Assembly (NCBI GenBank): GCA_014323925.1
Contig: JACONC010000010.1
Span: 1 to 52,989 of the forward strand
Direction: 5' to 3'
From: Chromatiales bacterium
GTDB taxonomy: Bacteria; Pseudomonadota; Gammaproteobacteria; Poriferisulfidales; Oxydemutatoraceae
Length of the DNA stretch: 52,989 bases
Shown one piece after another: positions 14,993 to 23,616 of the stretch. Made by a program: the position numbers and the translations under genes. The notes under the pieces were generated by a model. That model saw only the letters and a program-made list of their open reading frames with translations. It was not told the origin of the DNA and did no database searches. The number at the start of each line of letters is the position of its first letter. Position 1 is the first letter of the stretch.

Positions 14993-16021
14993 ATGAACAA
15001 AAAATATTTACTACTTATTATCTTACTGTTATCGTTGTCCACGACCGCAATGGCAACGGCAACCAACGCCATAGTGGCGACGATTAAGCCGTTGCACTCA
15101 CTGGTCCAGGGTGTGCTTGGAGATACTGGAGAGGCGTATATGCTAGTAACCGACAGTGTGTCTCCTCACGATTTTCAATTAAAGCCTTCACAACTGAAAC
15201 ACATGCAACAAGCACATATCATCTTCTATATAGATGATAGCATTGAATCATTCCTGCCATCGGCATTTGAGGTTTTACCCGATAATGTGCGCACGATATC
15301 AGTAGCGCAAAAATCAGGGATAACACTACTCCCCTATCGCAAAGACGCAGCCCCGGATATGCATCACGATGAGAGTCATCACGACGAAGACCATCATGAT
15401 GAGAGCCATCACGACGAAGATCATCACGATGAGGGCCATCACGATGAAGACCATCACGACGAAGACCCTCACGAACACACAGGGCACCACCATCACCACC
15501 ACAGTAGCCCTTACGATATGCATGTATGGTTAGATCCGGCAAATGCTAGCAAAATTGTCGCATTAATTGCTGATGAACTGAGTGCAGCATATCCCGACCA
15601 GCAAGCGATTTATCGGACCAACGCGCAGAATATGACCAACAAGATAAACAACTTAGATGCAGAACTAGATACTTATCTGCAACCGATACGCAATAAACCT
15701 TTTATCACATTCCACGATGCCTATCAGTATTTTGAACAGGCATACGGATTAAGCTATGCCGGTTCGATCACGATTGATCCGACTCTAGCGCCTTCACCTA
15801 ACCGCATTCGCGCAATACAGCAAAGGCTACGGGAGGCTGGTGCTATTTGTATTTTTAAGGAACCGCAATTCTCCGACCGACTGATAGCAACGGTGAGCGA
15901 AGGTTTTGATATCAAAGTAGGCGAACTTGATCCACTCGGAGTAGGCGTACCTGCCGGTGAAGATGCATACTTTAAGTTACTTGATAATTTGGCACGCAAT
16001 CTACGAGAGTGTTTAGAATAA
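14993..16021 (+). CDS. znuA: Zinc ABC transporter periplasmic binding protein
   Basis: Cluster A-I periplasmic metal receptor (342 aa). A signal peptide covers residues 1 to ~21 (YLLLIILLLSLSTTAMA). Likely zinc ligands are His59 (SPHDF), His177 (MHVWLDP), His241 (TFHDAYQYF) and a C-terminal acidic residue. Between the first two lies a His/Asp/Glu loop (residues ~123-170) made of seven HHDEx repeats and a run of six His, characteristic of ZnuA rather than manganese receptors. A clear GGAGGT precedes the ATG. Divergent from zur with the operator between. Confidence 0.95.
   Translation: MNKKYLLLIILLLSLSTTAMATATNAIVATIKPLHSLVQGVLGDTGEAYMLVTDSVSPHDFQLKPSQLKHMQQAHIIFYIDDSIESFLPSAFEVLPDNVRTISVAQKSGITLLPYRKDAAPDMHHDESHHDEDHHDESHHDEDHHDEGHHDEDHHDEDPHEHTGHHHHHHSSPYDMHVWLDPANASKIVALIADELSAAYPDQQAIYRTNAQNMTNKINNLDAELDTYLQPIRNKPFITFHDAYQYFEQAYGLSYAGSITIDPTLAPSPNRIRAIQQRLREAGAICIFKEPQFSDRLIATVSEGFDIKVGELDPLGVGVPAGEDAYFKLLDNLARNLRECLE
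15362..15466 (+). repeat. 15-bp tandem repeat (x7) encoding the ZnuA His-rich loop
   Basis: Seven in-frame 15-base units with the pattern CATCACGAYGARNRY encode HHDES/HHDED/HHDEG pentads. Slippage would change the number of zinc-buffering pentads without a frameshift, so copy number may vary between strains. Confidence 0.9.
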
Positions 16022-16052
16022 AACATTAGCGTCGCAATAATAAGTCGCGTGC

Positions 16053-16078
16053 TAAGGTAGCGTACGCGCCTAGCCTTA
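16053..16078 (+). terminator. Possible stem-loop after znuA
   Basis: TAAGG...CCTTA ends close an imperfect hairpin with two bulges (inner TAGCG against CGCCTA), 31 bases after the znuA stop. No T-run follows, so it is at best a weak or Rho-assisted terminator. Confidence 0.25.
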
Positions 16079-16167
16079 AGCAAATCATTACGATGTTTAC
16101 CTTGATGGCTATATGTGCTTCTCATTATAGTTTGGTCTGCCACAAAGCTACTCTAAAATAATGAACT

Positions 16168-17211
16168 ATGGAGATGGACACACTCGCCGATAAAATCAAG
16201 CAATGGGCAATAGAACTCGGTTTTAACGATGTTGGTTTCGCTAATACTGAATTGCACGATTATGAACTCAGACTACTCGATTGGCTAGGCAACGATATGC
16301 ATGGCGAGATGCATTTTATGGAAAAGCATGGCAAAAAGCGTAGCAGACCAGAAAAACTGGTTAAGGGTACAGTCAGCATCATATCGGTACGCATGAATTA
16401 TCTTGATAAGGACGCCGAAGATGCAAACGCTATTTTAGAGCAACCAGAGAAGGCTTATATCTCGCGTTATGCTTTAGGGCGCGACTATCACAAATTGATC
16501 CGCAAAAAGTTACAATGCCTAGCCGATAGAATCACCCAAACCATCGGCCCTTTCACTTATCGGGCATTCAGTGACAGTGCGCCGGTGCTAGAAAAACCAC
16601 TGGCCGAACAAGCCGGACTAGGCTGGATAGGCAAGCATACACTGTTGCTCAATCGCACCGCTGGGTCGTGGTTTTTCTTAGGTGAATTGTATACCGACTT
16701 GGCACTGCCACAGTCTACTCCGGTGGCTGATCACTGCGGTAGCTGTACGCGTTGTATAGATATATGCCCAACGCAAGCAATCGTTGCACCCTATAAGCTC
16801 GATGCCAGACGATGCATCGCATATTTAACGATAGAGTTTAAGGGTTCCATCCCTTTGGCGTTGCGGCCGTTGGTGGGTAATCGTATATTCGGCTGCGATG
16901 ATTGCCAACTGGTTTGTCCATGGAATCGTTATGCTGGCTATGCCATTGAGGAAAAATTTCGCACCCAGCATAATTTGGATGCGATTGACTTGGTTGAATT
17001 ATTTGCTTGGAGTGAGCAAGAGTTCCATCACAAACTAGCAGGTACTGCTATCAAGCGTAGCGGCTATGAGTGCTGGCTTAGAAACATTGCCGTGGCACTA
17101 GGCAACGCACCACCTAGCGAACAGGTGATACAGGCGTTAAAGTCTCGCCTGCATTATCCTTCCGAGATAGTGCGCGAACATGTGCAGTGGGCAATTGCGC
17201 AGCACGCCTGA
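16168..17211 (+). CDS. queG: Epoxyqueuosine reductase
   Basis: Cobalamin- and [4Fe-4S]-dependent enzyme for the last step of queuosine synthesis in tRNA, reducing epoxyqueuosine to queuosine. 347 aa. The catalytic region holds YRAFSDSAPVLEKPLAEQAG and GWIGKHTLLLNR. Two ferredoxin-type clusters are seen: CGSCTRCIDICPTQAI with RRCIAYLTIE, and FGCDDCQLVCPWN. The C-terminal HEAT-like part ends HVQWAIAQHA. Two starts are possible (ATG at 16168 or 16174). Convergent with pgi, 12 bases apart. Confidence 0.95.
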   Translation: MEMDTLADKIKQWAIELGFNDVGFANTELHDYELRLLDWLGNDMHGEMHFMEKHGKKRSRPEKLVKGTVSIISVRMNYLDKDAEDANAILEQPEKAYISRYALGRDYHKLIRKKLQCLADRITQTIGPFTYRAFSDSAPVLEKPLAEQAGLGWIGKHTLLLNRTAGSWFFLGELYTDLALPQSTPVADHCGSCTRCIDICPTQAIVAPYKLDARRCIAYLTIEFKGSIPLALRPLVGNRIFGCDDCQLVCPWNRYAGYAIEEKFRTQHNLDAIDLVELFAWSEQEFHHKLAGTAIKRSGYECWLRNIAVALGNAPPSEQVIQALKSRLHYPSEIVREHVQWAIAQHA

Positions 17212-17223
17212 TAGCAAGCAAAG

Positions 17224-18825
17224 TCAGTCACCTTGTCGGCGCCACACCATATATTTGTCTATCAATCCGCGCGTCGACGAATCCAGTGTCGCGAGCATAT
17301 CGCTTTCATCCTCACACTTGTTGTTTTTCAAGTAATCAAAAAACCTATCGGCTAATTGTTTGCCCCGCTCTACACCCCACTGATCAAAAGAATTTATGCC
17401 CCAGATCAAACCTTCGCAGAAAACCTTGTGCTCGTATAAAGCGATGAGTGATCCTAGAGTATGCGCGGTGAGCTTACGCAACATAATCGTATTGCTAGGC
17501 CGGTCGCCTGGGTGTATGCGCTCGGGGGCGGCGTCTTGCATACCCTGCATGAGTGCGAGAGATTGTGCGAAGCAATTTGCCTGCGGCCAAGTGTTGCTAG
17601 CGATTTTATAATCAGTGCTGCCAATGTCGGCAGTAACAATAAAATCAGTCGGAATCATCTGCGATCCTTGGTGTAGTAATTGATAATAAGCATGCTGTCC
17701 ATTGAGTGCATTGCCACCCCATATCACCGGCGCGGTATCACCATCAACCTGCCTACCGTATCTATCTACTTGCTTACCGTTGCTTTCCATTTCTACTTGC
17801 TGAAAATAATTGGCAAACAATTCCAACCTAGTGTCGTAGCACAAAATGGCATGACTGTGGGCACGATAGAAATTGTTATACCATACACTCAGCAATGCCA
17901 AAATAACCGGCATATTATCTTTCGGTGCAGCAGTTTGAAAATGGCAATCCATTTGATAAGCACCCGCTAATAATTCTTCGAACACCTCAATACCTAAATC
18001 CACTGCCAGCGGCAGACCTGCTGCCGAACATAAAGAATAGCGACCCCCGATAGTTTGCGGTATTGCTAAACAATACTCTGCGGCAATGCCGAACTCAGCG
18101 GCTTCGGCATGATTGGCGGTCACGGCAATCATCTGATGTTGCGCATTGTCACCAAGCCAAGCTCGGGCATAGCGCGCATTCATCAAAGTTTCCTTTGTTT
18201 TGAACTTCTTAGATACAACAATAAAACAAGTATGCGCAGGATCTAGTTCAGCCAACAAAGACTCCAGCTCTCCGCAGCCCGCAGTAGAAACAAAATGCAT
18301 CCTAGAAGGTGTTCGCTTGTACGACTTCAGTGCACGGCAAGCCATTGCTGGCGCCAAATGTGAGCCCCCTATTCCTAGACTCACTACATCAGTAATCGTT
18401 GCACCACAGACACTGTGAGGACTAACGCCGGACAACTCCCGGCACACAGTCCGCATCTGTTGTCTAGTCGCAAGTATCTTAGCAGCTAAGTCTTTGCCGT
18501 TTGATCTGGTGGATAACTGGTAAGGGCGGCGTAAAATCGTGTGCAAAACCGCTTGATTTTCACTCACATTGATTGCATCACCGCTGAATAGTCGTTCTCG
18601 CCAATCGGCAAAATCCGATAATTGCAGCAATTCTATCAACAGTTCTAGAGTTCCTTCGTTAAATTTATTTTTTGAATAATCCAAAAATAAGTCGTTGACT
18701 TCTAGCGAATATCTATCAAACCGTTGCGCATCTTGGGTGAATAAGTCGCACAGCCGCACGGCTTGCGTTTGCGCATAGTGCTTGTTGAGTCTTTTAAGGA
18801 TTGCTTGTTTATCAGGATTTTCCAC
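17224..18825 (-). CDS. pgi: Glucose-6-phosphate isomerase homologue with altered active site
   Basis: Pgi family member (533 aa) for glucose-6-phosphate/fructose-6-phosphate interconversion. Family features: SLGIGGSHLAPAM, VVSKKFKTKETLMNAR, TIGGRYSLCSAAGLP, QVEMESNGKQVDRYG and the C-terminal WGINSFDQWGVERGKQLA with its Lys. The usual WGEPGTNGQH is WGGNALNGQH here, which puts Gly at the catalytic Glu position (~residue 371). The His normally a few residues after IPCDF is also absent (IPTDFIVTADIGSTDYK). Length and other motifs are normal, so it is not a decaying gene. Such variants may exist in other Gammaproteobacteria. GTG start. Confidence 0.88.
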   Translation of the reverse strand: MENPDKQAILKRLNKHYAQTQAVRLCDLFTQDAQRFDRYSLEVNDLFLDYSKNKFNEGTLELLIELLQLSDFADWRERLFSGDAINVSENQAVLHTILRRPYQLSTRSNGKDLAAKILATRQQMRTVCRELSGVSPHSVCGATITDVVSLGIGGSHLAPAMACRALKSYKRTPSRMHFVSTAGCGELESLLAELDPAHTCFIVVSKKFKTKETLMNARYARAWLGDNAQHQMIAVTANHAEAAEFGIAAEYCLAIPQTIGGRYSLCSAAGLPLAVDLGIEVFEELLAGAYQMDCHFQTAAPKDNMPVILALLSVWYNNFYRAHSHAILCYDTRLELFANYFQQVEMESNGKQVDRYGRQVDGDTAPVIWGGNALNGQHAYYQLLHQGSQMIPTDFIVTADIGSTDYKIASNTWPQANCFAQSLALMQGMQDAAPERIHPGDRPSNTIMLRKLTAHTLGSLIALYEHKVFCEGLIWGINSFDQWGVERGKQLADRFFDYLKNNKCEDESDMLATLDSSTRGLIDKYMVWRRQGD

Positions 18826-18977
18826 TGGATTTTTTTATATCACTCAATAATACGGCTATTATACAGCGAACACCTACGGCTGTATGCACTATCACGCATA
18901 GTCCTCCTCGAGTGATACGATATAGTAGAATAATAAAATGCTACTAAAAATCTAGAAAAAAACCGTTTAGTTAACTG

Positions 18978-20276
18978 ATGATAAAAACATACCAGCACGG
19001 CATCGCCTCTAATAATGTGCAGTTTGTGCATTTACTGCTACAGGTGTTTTTTGTTGGTTTAGCATGGGGGGTGATGCGCACTGTTGTTCCAGTGCTAGCC
19101 GAAACCGAATTCGGCATGCCGGAAGACGCCTTTACACTACTCTCGTCTTTTGTCATCACTTTCGGCTGTGTCAAAGGGACATTAAATTTTGTCGCCGGAC
19201 GGCTCTCTGAGAAGTTGGGTCGTAGATATATTCTGATAGCTGGCTGGCTAACTGCAATACCAGTGCCGTGGATGATTTTTTATGCCCCCAACTGGAATTG
19301 GATTATTGTTTCAGCGATATTACTTGGCATCAACCAGGGATTATGCTGGTCAATGACGCAAACCGCTAAGATAGACATCGCTCATCTCAACGAGAGAGGG
19401 CTTGCCATAGGTCTAAACGAGTTCGCCGGCTATCTCGGAGTTGCAGCCTCTGGAGTCATTATTGGTTATATGTCGGAGATTCTGCCACCACGCGAGGCAT
19501 TGCTATTGTTCGGTATCGTGGTTATTCTAGCGGCGCTGTTGTTTGCCTGGATTTGTGTGCAAGAAACTCTGCCGTGGATGCACGCCGAAGCCCGCAACCG
19601 ACAACAACAAAATAATATCCAACAGTACAGCTACCGCGTTCATTCCATTCCAAACACGCCGACTACTTGGCAGGTTTTTGCTTGGGTCAGTTGGCACGAT
19701 CGTAGAATGGCAGCTTTTAGTCAAGCGGGACTGGTAGAAAAATTCGTTGACACACTGATCTGGGTGTTTTATCCGGTCTATCTATACGAAAAGGGTGTGA
19801 GCCTCTTTCATATCGGCATCATCGTCGGTATATACGGTGCTGTCTGGGGAGTCTTGCAAACCTTAACCGGCAAGCTATCCGACCATATCGGCAGGATGAA
19901 GCCGATAGTTTTGGGAATGTGGATTTGCGCCATCGGCATAGCCATTAAGTTATACAGCGATGATGTGCTGTGGTGGTGTATTAGTTCGGCGATCACTGGT
20001 GCAGGCATGGCGCTGCTATACCCTAATCTCAGTGCTGCTGTCAGCGACATTAGCCATCCAAATTGGCGCGGTTCGGCAATTGGGGTTTATCGTTTTTGGC
20101 GCGATCTAGGATATGGAGTAGGCGCATTGATTTTAGGTCTCACCGCCGATATACACGGCGAAATTACTGGCAGTTTTGGCATAGTTATTATCGCTATGTT
20201 TTTATCCGGCTTACTGGTATGCTATTGGGGGCAAGAAACCTTACCTAAGTTAAGGAAATCGTTGCCCGGGCGATAG
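18978..20276 (+). CDS. Major facilitator superfamily transporter (432 aa)
   Basis: Inner-membrane secondary transporter with about 12 hydrophobic segments. The MFS loop motif is seen after segment 2 (NFVAGRLSEKLGRRYILIAG) and its repeat after segment 8 (GKLSDHIGRMKPIVLGM). The central loop (~residues 195-230) is Gln/Asn-rich. FVGLAWGVMRTVVPVLAETE and LNEFAGYLGVAASGVIIGY recall uncharacterised MFS proteins; substrate not assignable. Divergent from pgi with ~150 bases between; 20 bases before the next gene, so the two are probably cotranscribed. Confidence 0.85.
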   Translation: MIKTYQHGIASNNVQFVHLLLQVFFVGLAWGVMRTVVPVLAETEFGMPEDAFTLLSSFVITFGCVKGTLNFVAGRLSEKLGRRYILIAGWLTAIPVPWMIFYAPNWNWIIVSAILLGINQGLCWSMTQTAKIDIAHLNERGLAIGLNEFAGYLGVAASGVIIGYMSEILPPREALLLFGIVVILAALLFAWICVQETLPWMHAEARNRQQQNNIQQYSYRVHSIPNTPTTWQVFAWVSWHDRRMAAFSQAGLVEKFVDTLIWVFYPVYLYEKGVSLFHIGIIVGIYGAVWGVLQTLTGKLSDHIGRMKPIVLGMWICAIGIAIKLYSDDVLWWCISSAITGAGMALLYPNLSAAVSDISHPNWRGSAIGVYRFWRDLGYGVGALILGLTADIHGEITGSFGIVIIAMFLSGLLVCYWGQETLPKLRKSLPGR

Positions 20277-20296
20277 CAGATGGTGGAGAGATTGAT

Positions 20297-21169
20297 ATGC
20301 ACATAGCAATAGTAGGCGGTAGCGGCTTTGTCGGAAATGTGCTAGCTGATATGCTGTTGGGCAGAGGCCACGAGGTTACTATCTTGAGCCGCAATCCGAC
20401 TCCTCGGCAGTTGCATCCAGGCGCCCAGCTGCGAGTATACGAGCCGCATAATTTTTCTGAGCTATTATTAAAAGACTGCACGGGTGTGATCAATCTCGTA
20501 GGGATATTAAACAAACGCATGTTACACTCAGACGATTTTGATGCCGCACATGTCGTATTAGTCAAACATATTATCCGTTCGTGCCAAGCTGCAGGCATAC
20601 GCCGCTATCTACATATGAGTGCCCTGCACGCGAACGCCGAAGGACCTAGCGAGTACCTAAAGACAAAATATGCCGGTGAAGCTGCAGCGTTGCAAGCAGA
20701 GAATCTGGATGTTACGAGCTTTCGGCCGTCGGTCATATTCGGTCCTAGAGATAGTTTTCTAAATCGCTTTGCCCGACTGATGAAATTATTAATCATCCCA
20801 ATATTCCCATTAGCCTGCGCCAATACTCGCTTTGCACCGGTTTATGTGAACGACTTAGCAGAGCGGATTGTCAATAGCATAGACGATACACAAACCATCG
20901 GGCAGTGTATTAATCTCTGCGGTCCCAAACAATACACGCTTGAGCAAATAGTGAGTTATGTCGGACAACTTCTTGGTAAAAATATGCGAGTAATCTCTCT
21001 ACCAGACGGTATAGCACAGCTGCAAGGTCGCGTGCTTGATTTTGTGCCGGGCAAACCCTTTAGCTACGATAACTATTTATCCTTGCAGGTAGACAGCGTC
21101 TGTGCACAGAGCGATTCTTTATGCGCTACCTCTATGGAGGACATTGCTCCCCAGTATATTAAATCGTAA
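20297..21169 (+). CDS. NAD-dependent epimerase/dehydratase family protein, NDUFA9-like
   Basis: Extended-SDR protein (290 aa) of the complex I NDUFA9-like subgroup. The nucleotide-binding motif is MHIAIVGGSGFVGNVLADML. GVINLVGILNKRM, RYLHMSALHANAEGPSEYLK with TKYAGE, TSFRPSVIFGPRDSFLNRF and PVYVNDLAERIV are subgroup features. The catalytic Tyr of the YxxxK motif is retained (EYLKTKYAGE). In bacteria these proteins are free-standing and may be quinone- or sugar-related oxidoreductases; actual substrate unknown. Confidence 0.85.
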   Translation: MHIAIVGGSGFVGNVLADMLLGRGHEVTILSRNPTPRQLHPGAQLRVYEPHNFSELLLKDCTGVINLVGILNKRMLHSDDFDAAHVVLVKHIIRSCQAAGIRRYLHMSALHANAEGPSEYLKTKYAGEAAALQAENLDVTSFRPSVIFGPRDSFLNRFARLMKLLIIPIFPLACANTRFAPVYVNDLAERIVNSIDDTQTIGQCINLCGPKQYTLEQIVSYVGQLLGKNMRVISLPDGIAQLQGRVLDFVPGKPFSYDNYLSLQVDSVCAQSDSLCATSMEDIAPQYIKS

Positions 21170-21282
21170 ATCCATAGCCTGTCGTTAGCCGATATAGATT
21201 AGAATAATGGACTAAAATAATGTATGGCTTTCGTTGAGAATCGTAAGGCTATCTTGTGTATTACTTGCGGGAAGATGAACCT

Positions 21283-23616
21283 ATGTATACAAAAATAAAA
21301 GGTCGCTATATCTTTTTATTGGCAATCGCTGTTATAGTGCTAATGTTGTTTTGGCTACCCGTTATCGTCATCACTTTACTGATTGCCGCAGTGGTGCTTT
21401 GTATAGTGCCTGCTACCAGATTATGGTGTTTTAGCACACCGCTTTATCACCTGCTGAAAAAGTCTATGCCACCGGTCAGCGATACTGAGCGCGAGGTCAT
21501 AGAGTCTGGTTCAACATGGTGGGAGAAAAGTTTATTTCAAGGACAACCAGACTGGTCGGGTCTGTTGTCTTTGCCGTCGCCGAAATTGAATGAAGCCGAA
21601 CAAGGTTTTTTAGATAACGAAACCGAGGAACTCTGCAATCTGGTAGATGATTGGCAAATCAAGCAGCAAGCCGACCTAAGTCACCAAGCGTGGGAGTTTA
21701 TAAAAACACGCCGCTTCTTCGGTATGATTATTCCCAAATACTATGGCGGTTTAGGTTTTTCTAACGCCGCACATTCGGCGGTTATCACCAAATTGGCAAG
21801 CCGTAGTGCAGTGCTGGCTACTACGGTCATGGTACCTAATTCTCTAGGACCTGCAGAATTACTCTTGAAATACGGTAGCGATAAACAAAAATCTGATTAT
21901 CTGCCTAAGTTAGCACGCGGTGAAGAAGTGCCGTGCTTTGCACTGACCTCTTTACACGCTGGTTCAGATGCCGGTAGCATTGACGATTTCGGAGTCGTTT
22001 GCGAGGATGAATTTGACGGGCAACGGTGCTTAGGGTTACGGCTTACTTGGCGCAAACGTTATATTACGCTTGCCCCAGTCGCCACTCTAATCGGGCTGGC
22101 AGTTAAAGTGGTTGATCCGCAACAGCTACTTGATAAAGATATTTTTCATGGCAACAAAGAATTAGGTATTACCTGTGTATTAGTACCGGCGAATACACCT
22201 GGGGTAAATAAAGGACAGCGACACTCACCGCTGGACACTCTGTTTCAGAATGGTCCAACCTCTGGAGAGGGTGTTTTCGTACCGCTTGATTATGTCATCG
22301 GCGGTATGTCGATGATTGGACAAGGCTGGCGGATGCTCGTTGAATGTTTAGTCATAGGGCGTAGCTTATCCATCCCTGCGCTTGCCTCATCAGCGCAACA
22401 AAACGCACTTTATACGAGTAACGCATATGGTCGTTTGAGAGAGCAGTTTCGGCTTCCGATTGCCAAATTTGAAGGTGTGCAGAAGGAACTAGCACAACTG
22501 GCAATGAACACGACCACCACTGATGCGATGCGCCTACTTACCGTAGCTGCTATAGACGACGGCCATAAACCAGCGGTGGTCTCGGCGATAGTCAAGTACT
22601 ACAGCACCGAAAACGCTCGCCATTCGGTCAATATCGCAATGGATATACACGGCGGTAAAGCAATTATGCAGGGACCTAAAAATTATCTCGCCAGCATATA
22701 TAAAAGTATTCCTATCATCATTACCGTTGAAGGCGCAAATATTCTAACCCGTTCGTTGATGATCTTTGGGCAAGGTGCGCTACGCTGCCATCCATATTTA
22801 TATAGCGAACTCAAATGCTTTAGCGACCAGAGCGAAAAATCAATCGCCGATTTTAATAGCTTGCTGGGAAAGCATACGCGCTATTTTCTGAAGACTCTCG
22901 TCAAAGCGCGTTGGACTGCGTTGACTAAAGCCCGTTTCTCGTCGGTGCCGGCAGACGCAGGCACTATGCGAAAGCATTATAGAAATGTTAACTATATTAG
23001 TGCTTTGTTCGCGTTTTTATCTAATCTGATCATTCTAACCTCAGGCGGCGGTTTTAAGAAAAAGGAAATTATATCGGGTTATTTCTCGGATGTACTGGCA
23101 ATGATGTACGCAACAGGCGCACTGCTCAAACAGCACCATAATCGCTTACACCCAGAGATTGACAAGGACTTAACGGACCTGGCTTGTAGCGAATGCATAC
23201 AACACGCTGAGGCCACGCTGCATAAAATCTGTCTTAATTTACCTAAACCGTTTAATTGGCTGAGTAGGTTCATACTCTTTCCTCTGGGCAAGCGCATCCG
23301 AGGAAGCAGTGAGCAATCTTATAGCCGATTAGCACAACAATTATATAGCTCCGATGACCTGAGTACATTATTAACGCCGGATATCCACCGAGAAAGTTTT
23401 GCGCACTTGAGCAACGCGGTATCGCTTAGCAGAGAAGTGACCGAACTGCGCAGTCAACTAAAAGCATACCCCAGAGCGATAGCACAAGATAACGAAAGCT
23501 GGCTATCCGACTTACAACAGCAAGGTATCATCAGTTCCGACGAATGTGACAAACTCAAATCGTGGCAACAAGCGGTTGACGAGGTATTAGAGGTAGATAG
23601 TTTTGACTCTATCTAA
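21283..23616 (+). CDS. fadE: Acyl-CoA dehydrogenase, FadE type
   Basis: FAD enzyme catalysing the first beta-oxidation step, acyl-CoA to trans-2-enoyl-CoA. At ~777 aa it matches E. coli FadE rather than the ~380-aa dehydrogenases. Two N-terminal membrane segments (~8-55) are as in FadE. The core contains FFGMIIPKYYGGLGFSNAAH, ALTSLHAGSDAGSI, GQGWRMLVECLVIGRSLSIP and MDIHGGKAIMQGPKNYLAS, and the C-terminal DUF1974-like extension follows. ATG at 21283 is preferred to the in-frame GTG at 21256. First gene of a five-gene lipid degradation operon. Confidence 0.92.
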   Translation: MYTKIKGRYIFLLAIAVIVLMLFWLPVIVITLLIAAVVLCIVPATRLWCFSTPLYHLLKKSMPPVSDTEREVIESGSTWWEKSLFQGQPDWSGLLSLPSPKLNEAEQGFLDNETEELCNLVDDWQIKQQADLSHQAWEFIKTRRFFGMIIPKYYGGLGFSNAAHSAVITKLASRSAVLATTVMVPNSLGPAELLLKYGSDKQKSDYLPKLARGEEVPCFALTSLHAGSDAGSIDDFGVVCEDEFDGQRCLGLRLTWRKRYITLAPVATLIGLAVKVVDPQQLLDKDIFHGNKELGITCVLVPANTPGVNKGQRHSPLDTLFQNGPTSGEGVFVPLDYVIGGMSMIGQGWRMLVECLVIGRSLSIPALASSAQQNALYTSNAYGRLREQFRLPIAKFEGVQKELAQLAMNTTTTDAMRLLTVAAIDDGHKPAVVSAIVKYYSTENARHSVNIAMDIHGGKAIMQGPKNYLASIYKSIPIIITVEGANILTRSLMIFGQGALRCHPYLYSELKCFSDQSEKSIADFNSLLGKHTRYFLKTLVKARWTALTKARFSSVPADAGTMRKHYRNVNYISALFAFLSNLIILTSGGGFKKKEIISGYFSDVLAMMYATGALLKQHHNRLHPEIDKDLTDLACSECIQHAEATLHKICLNLPKPFNWLSRFILFPLGKRIRGSSEQSYSRLAQQLYSSDDLSTLLTPDIHRESFAHLSNAVSLSREVTELRSQLKAYPRAIAQDNESWLSDLQQQGIISSDECDKLKSWQQAVDEVLEVDSFDSI

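Noticed and set aside
15362-15466. CRISPR-like array
   Set aside because: Regular 15-base units without spacers, in frame within znuA; a coding tandem repeat. No other repeat-spacer pattern was seen in the window.
15219-15542. Long frame on the minus strand opposite znuA
   Set aside because: Arg/His/Asp-repetitive product is the mirror of the HHDEx repeat; no ribosome-binding site and overlaps a certain gene.
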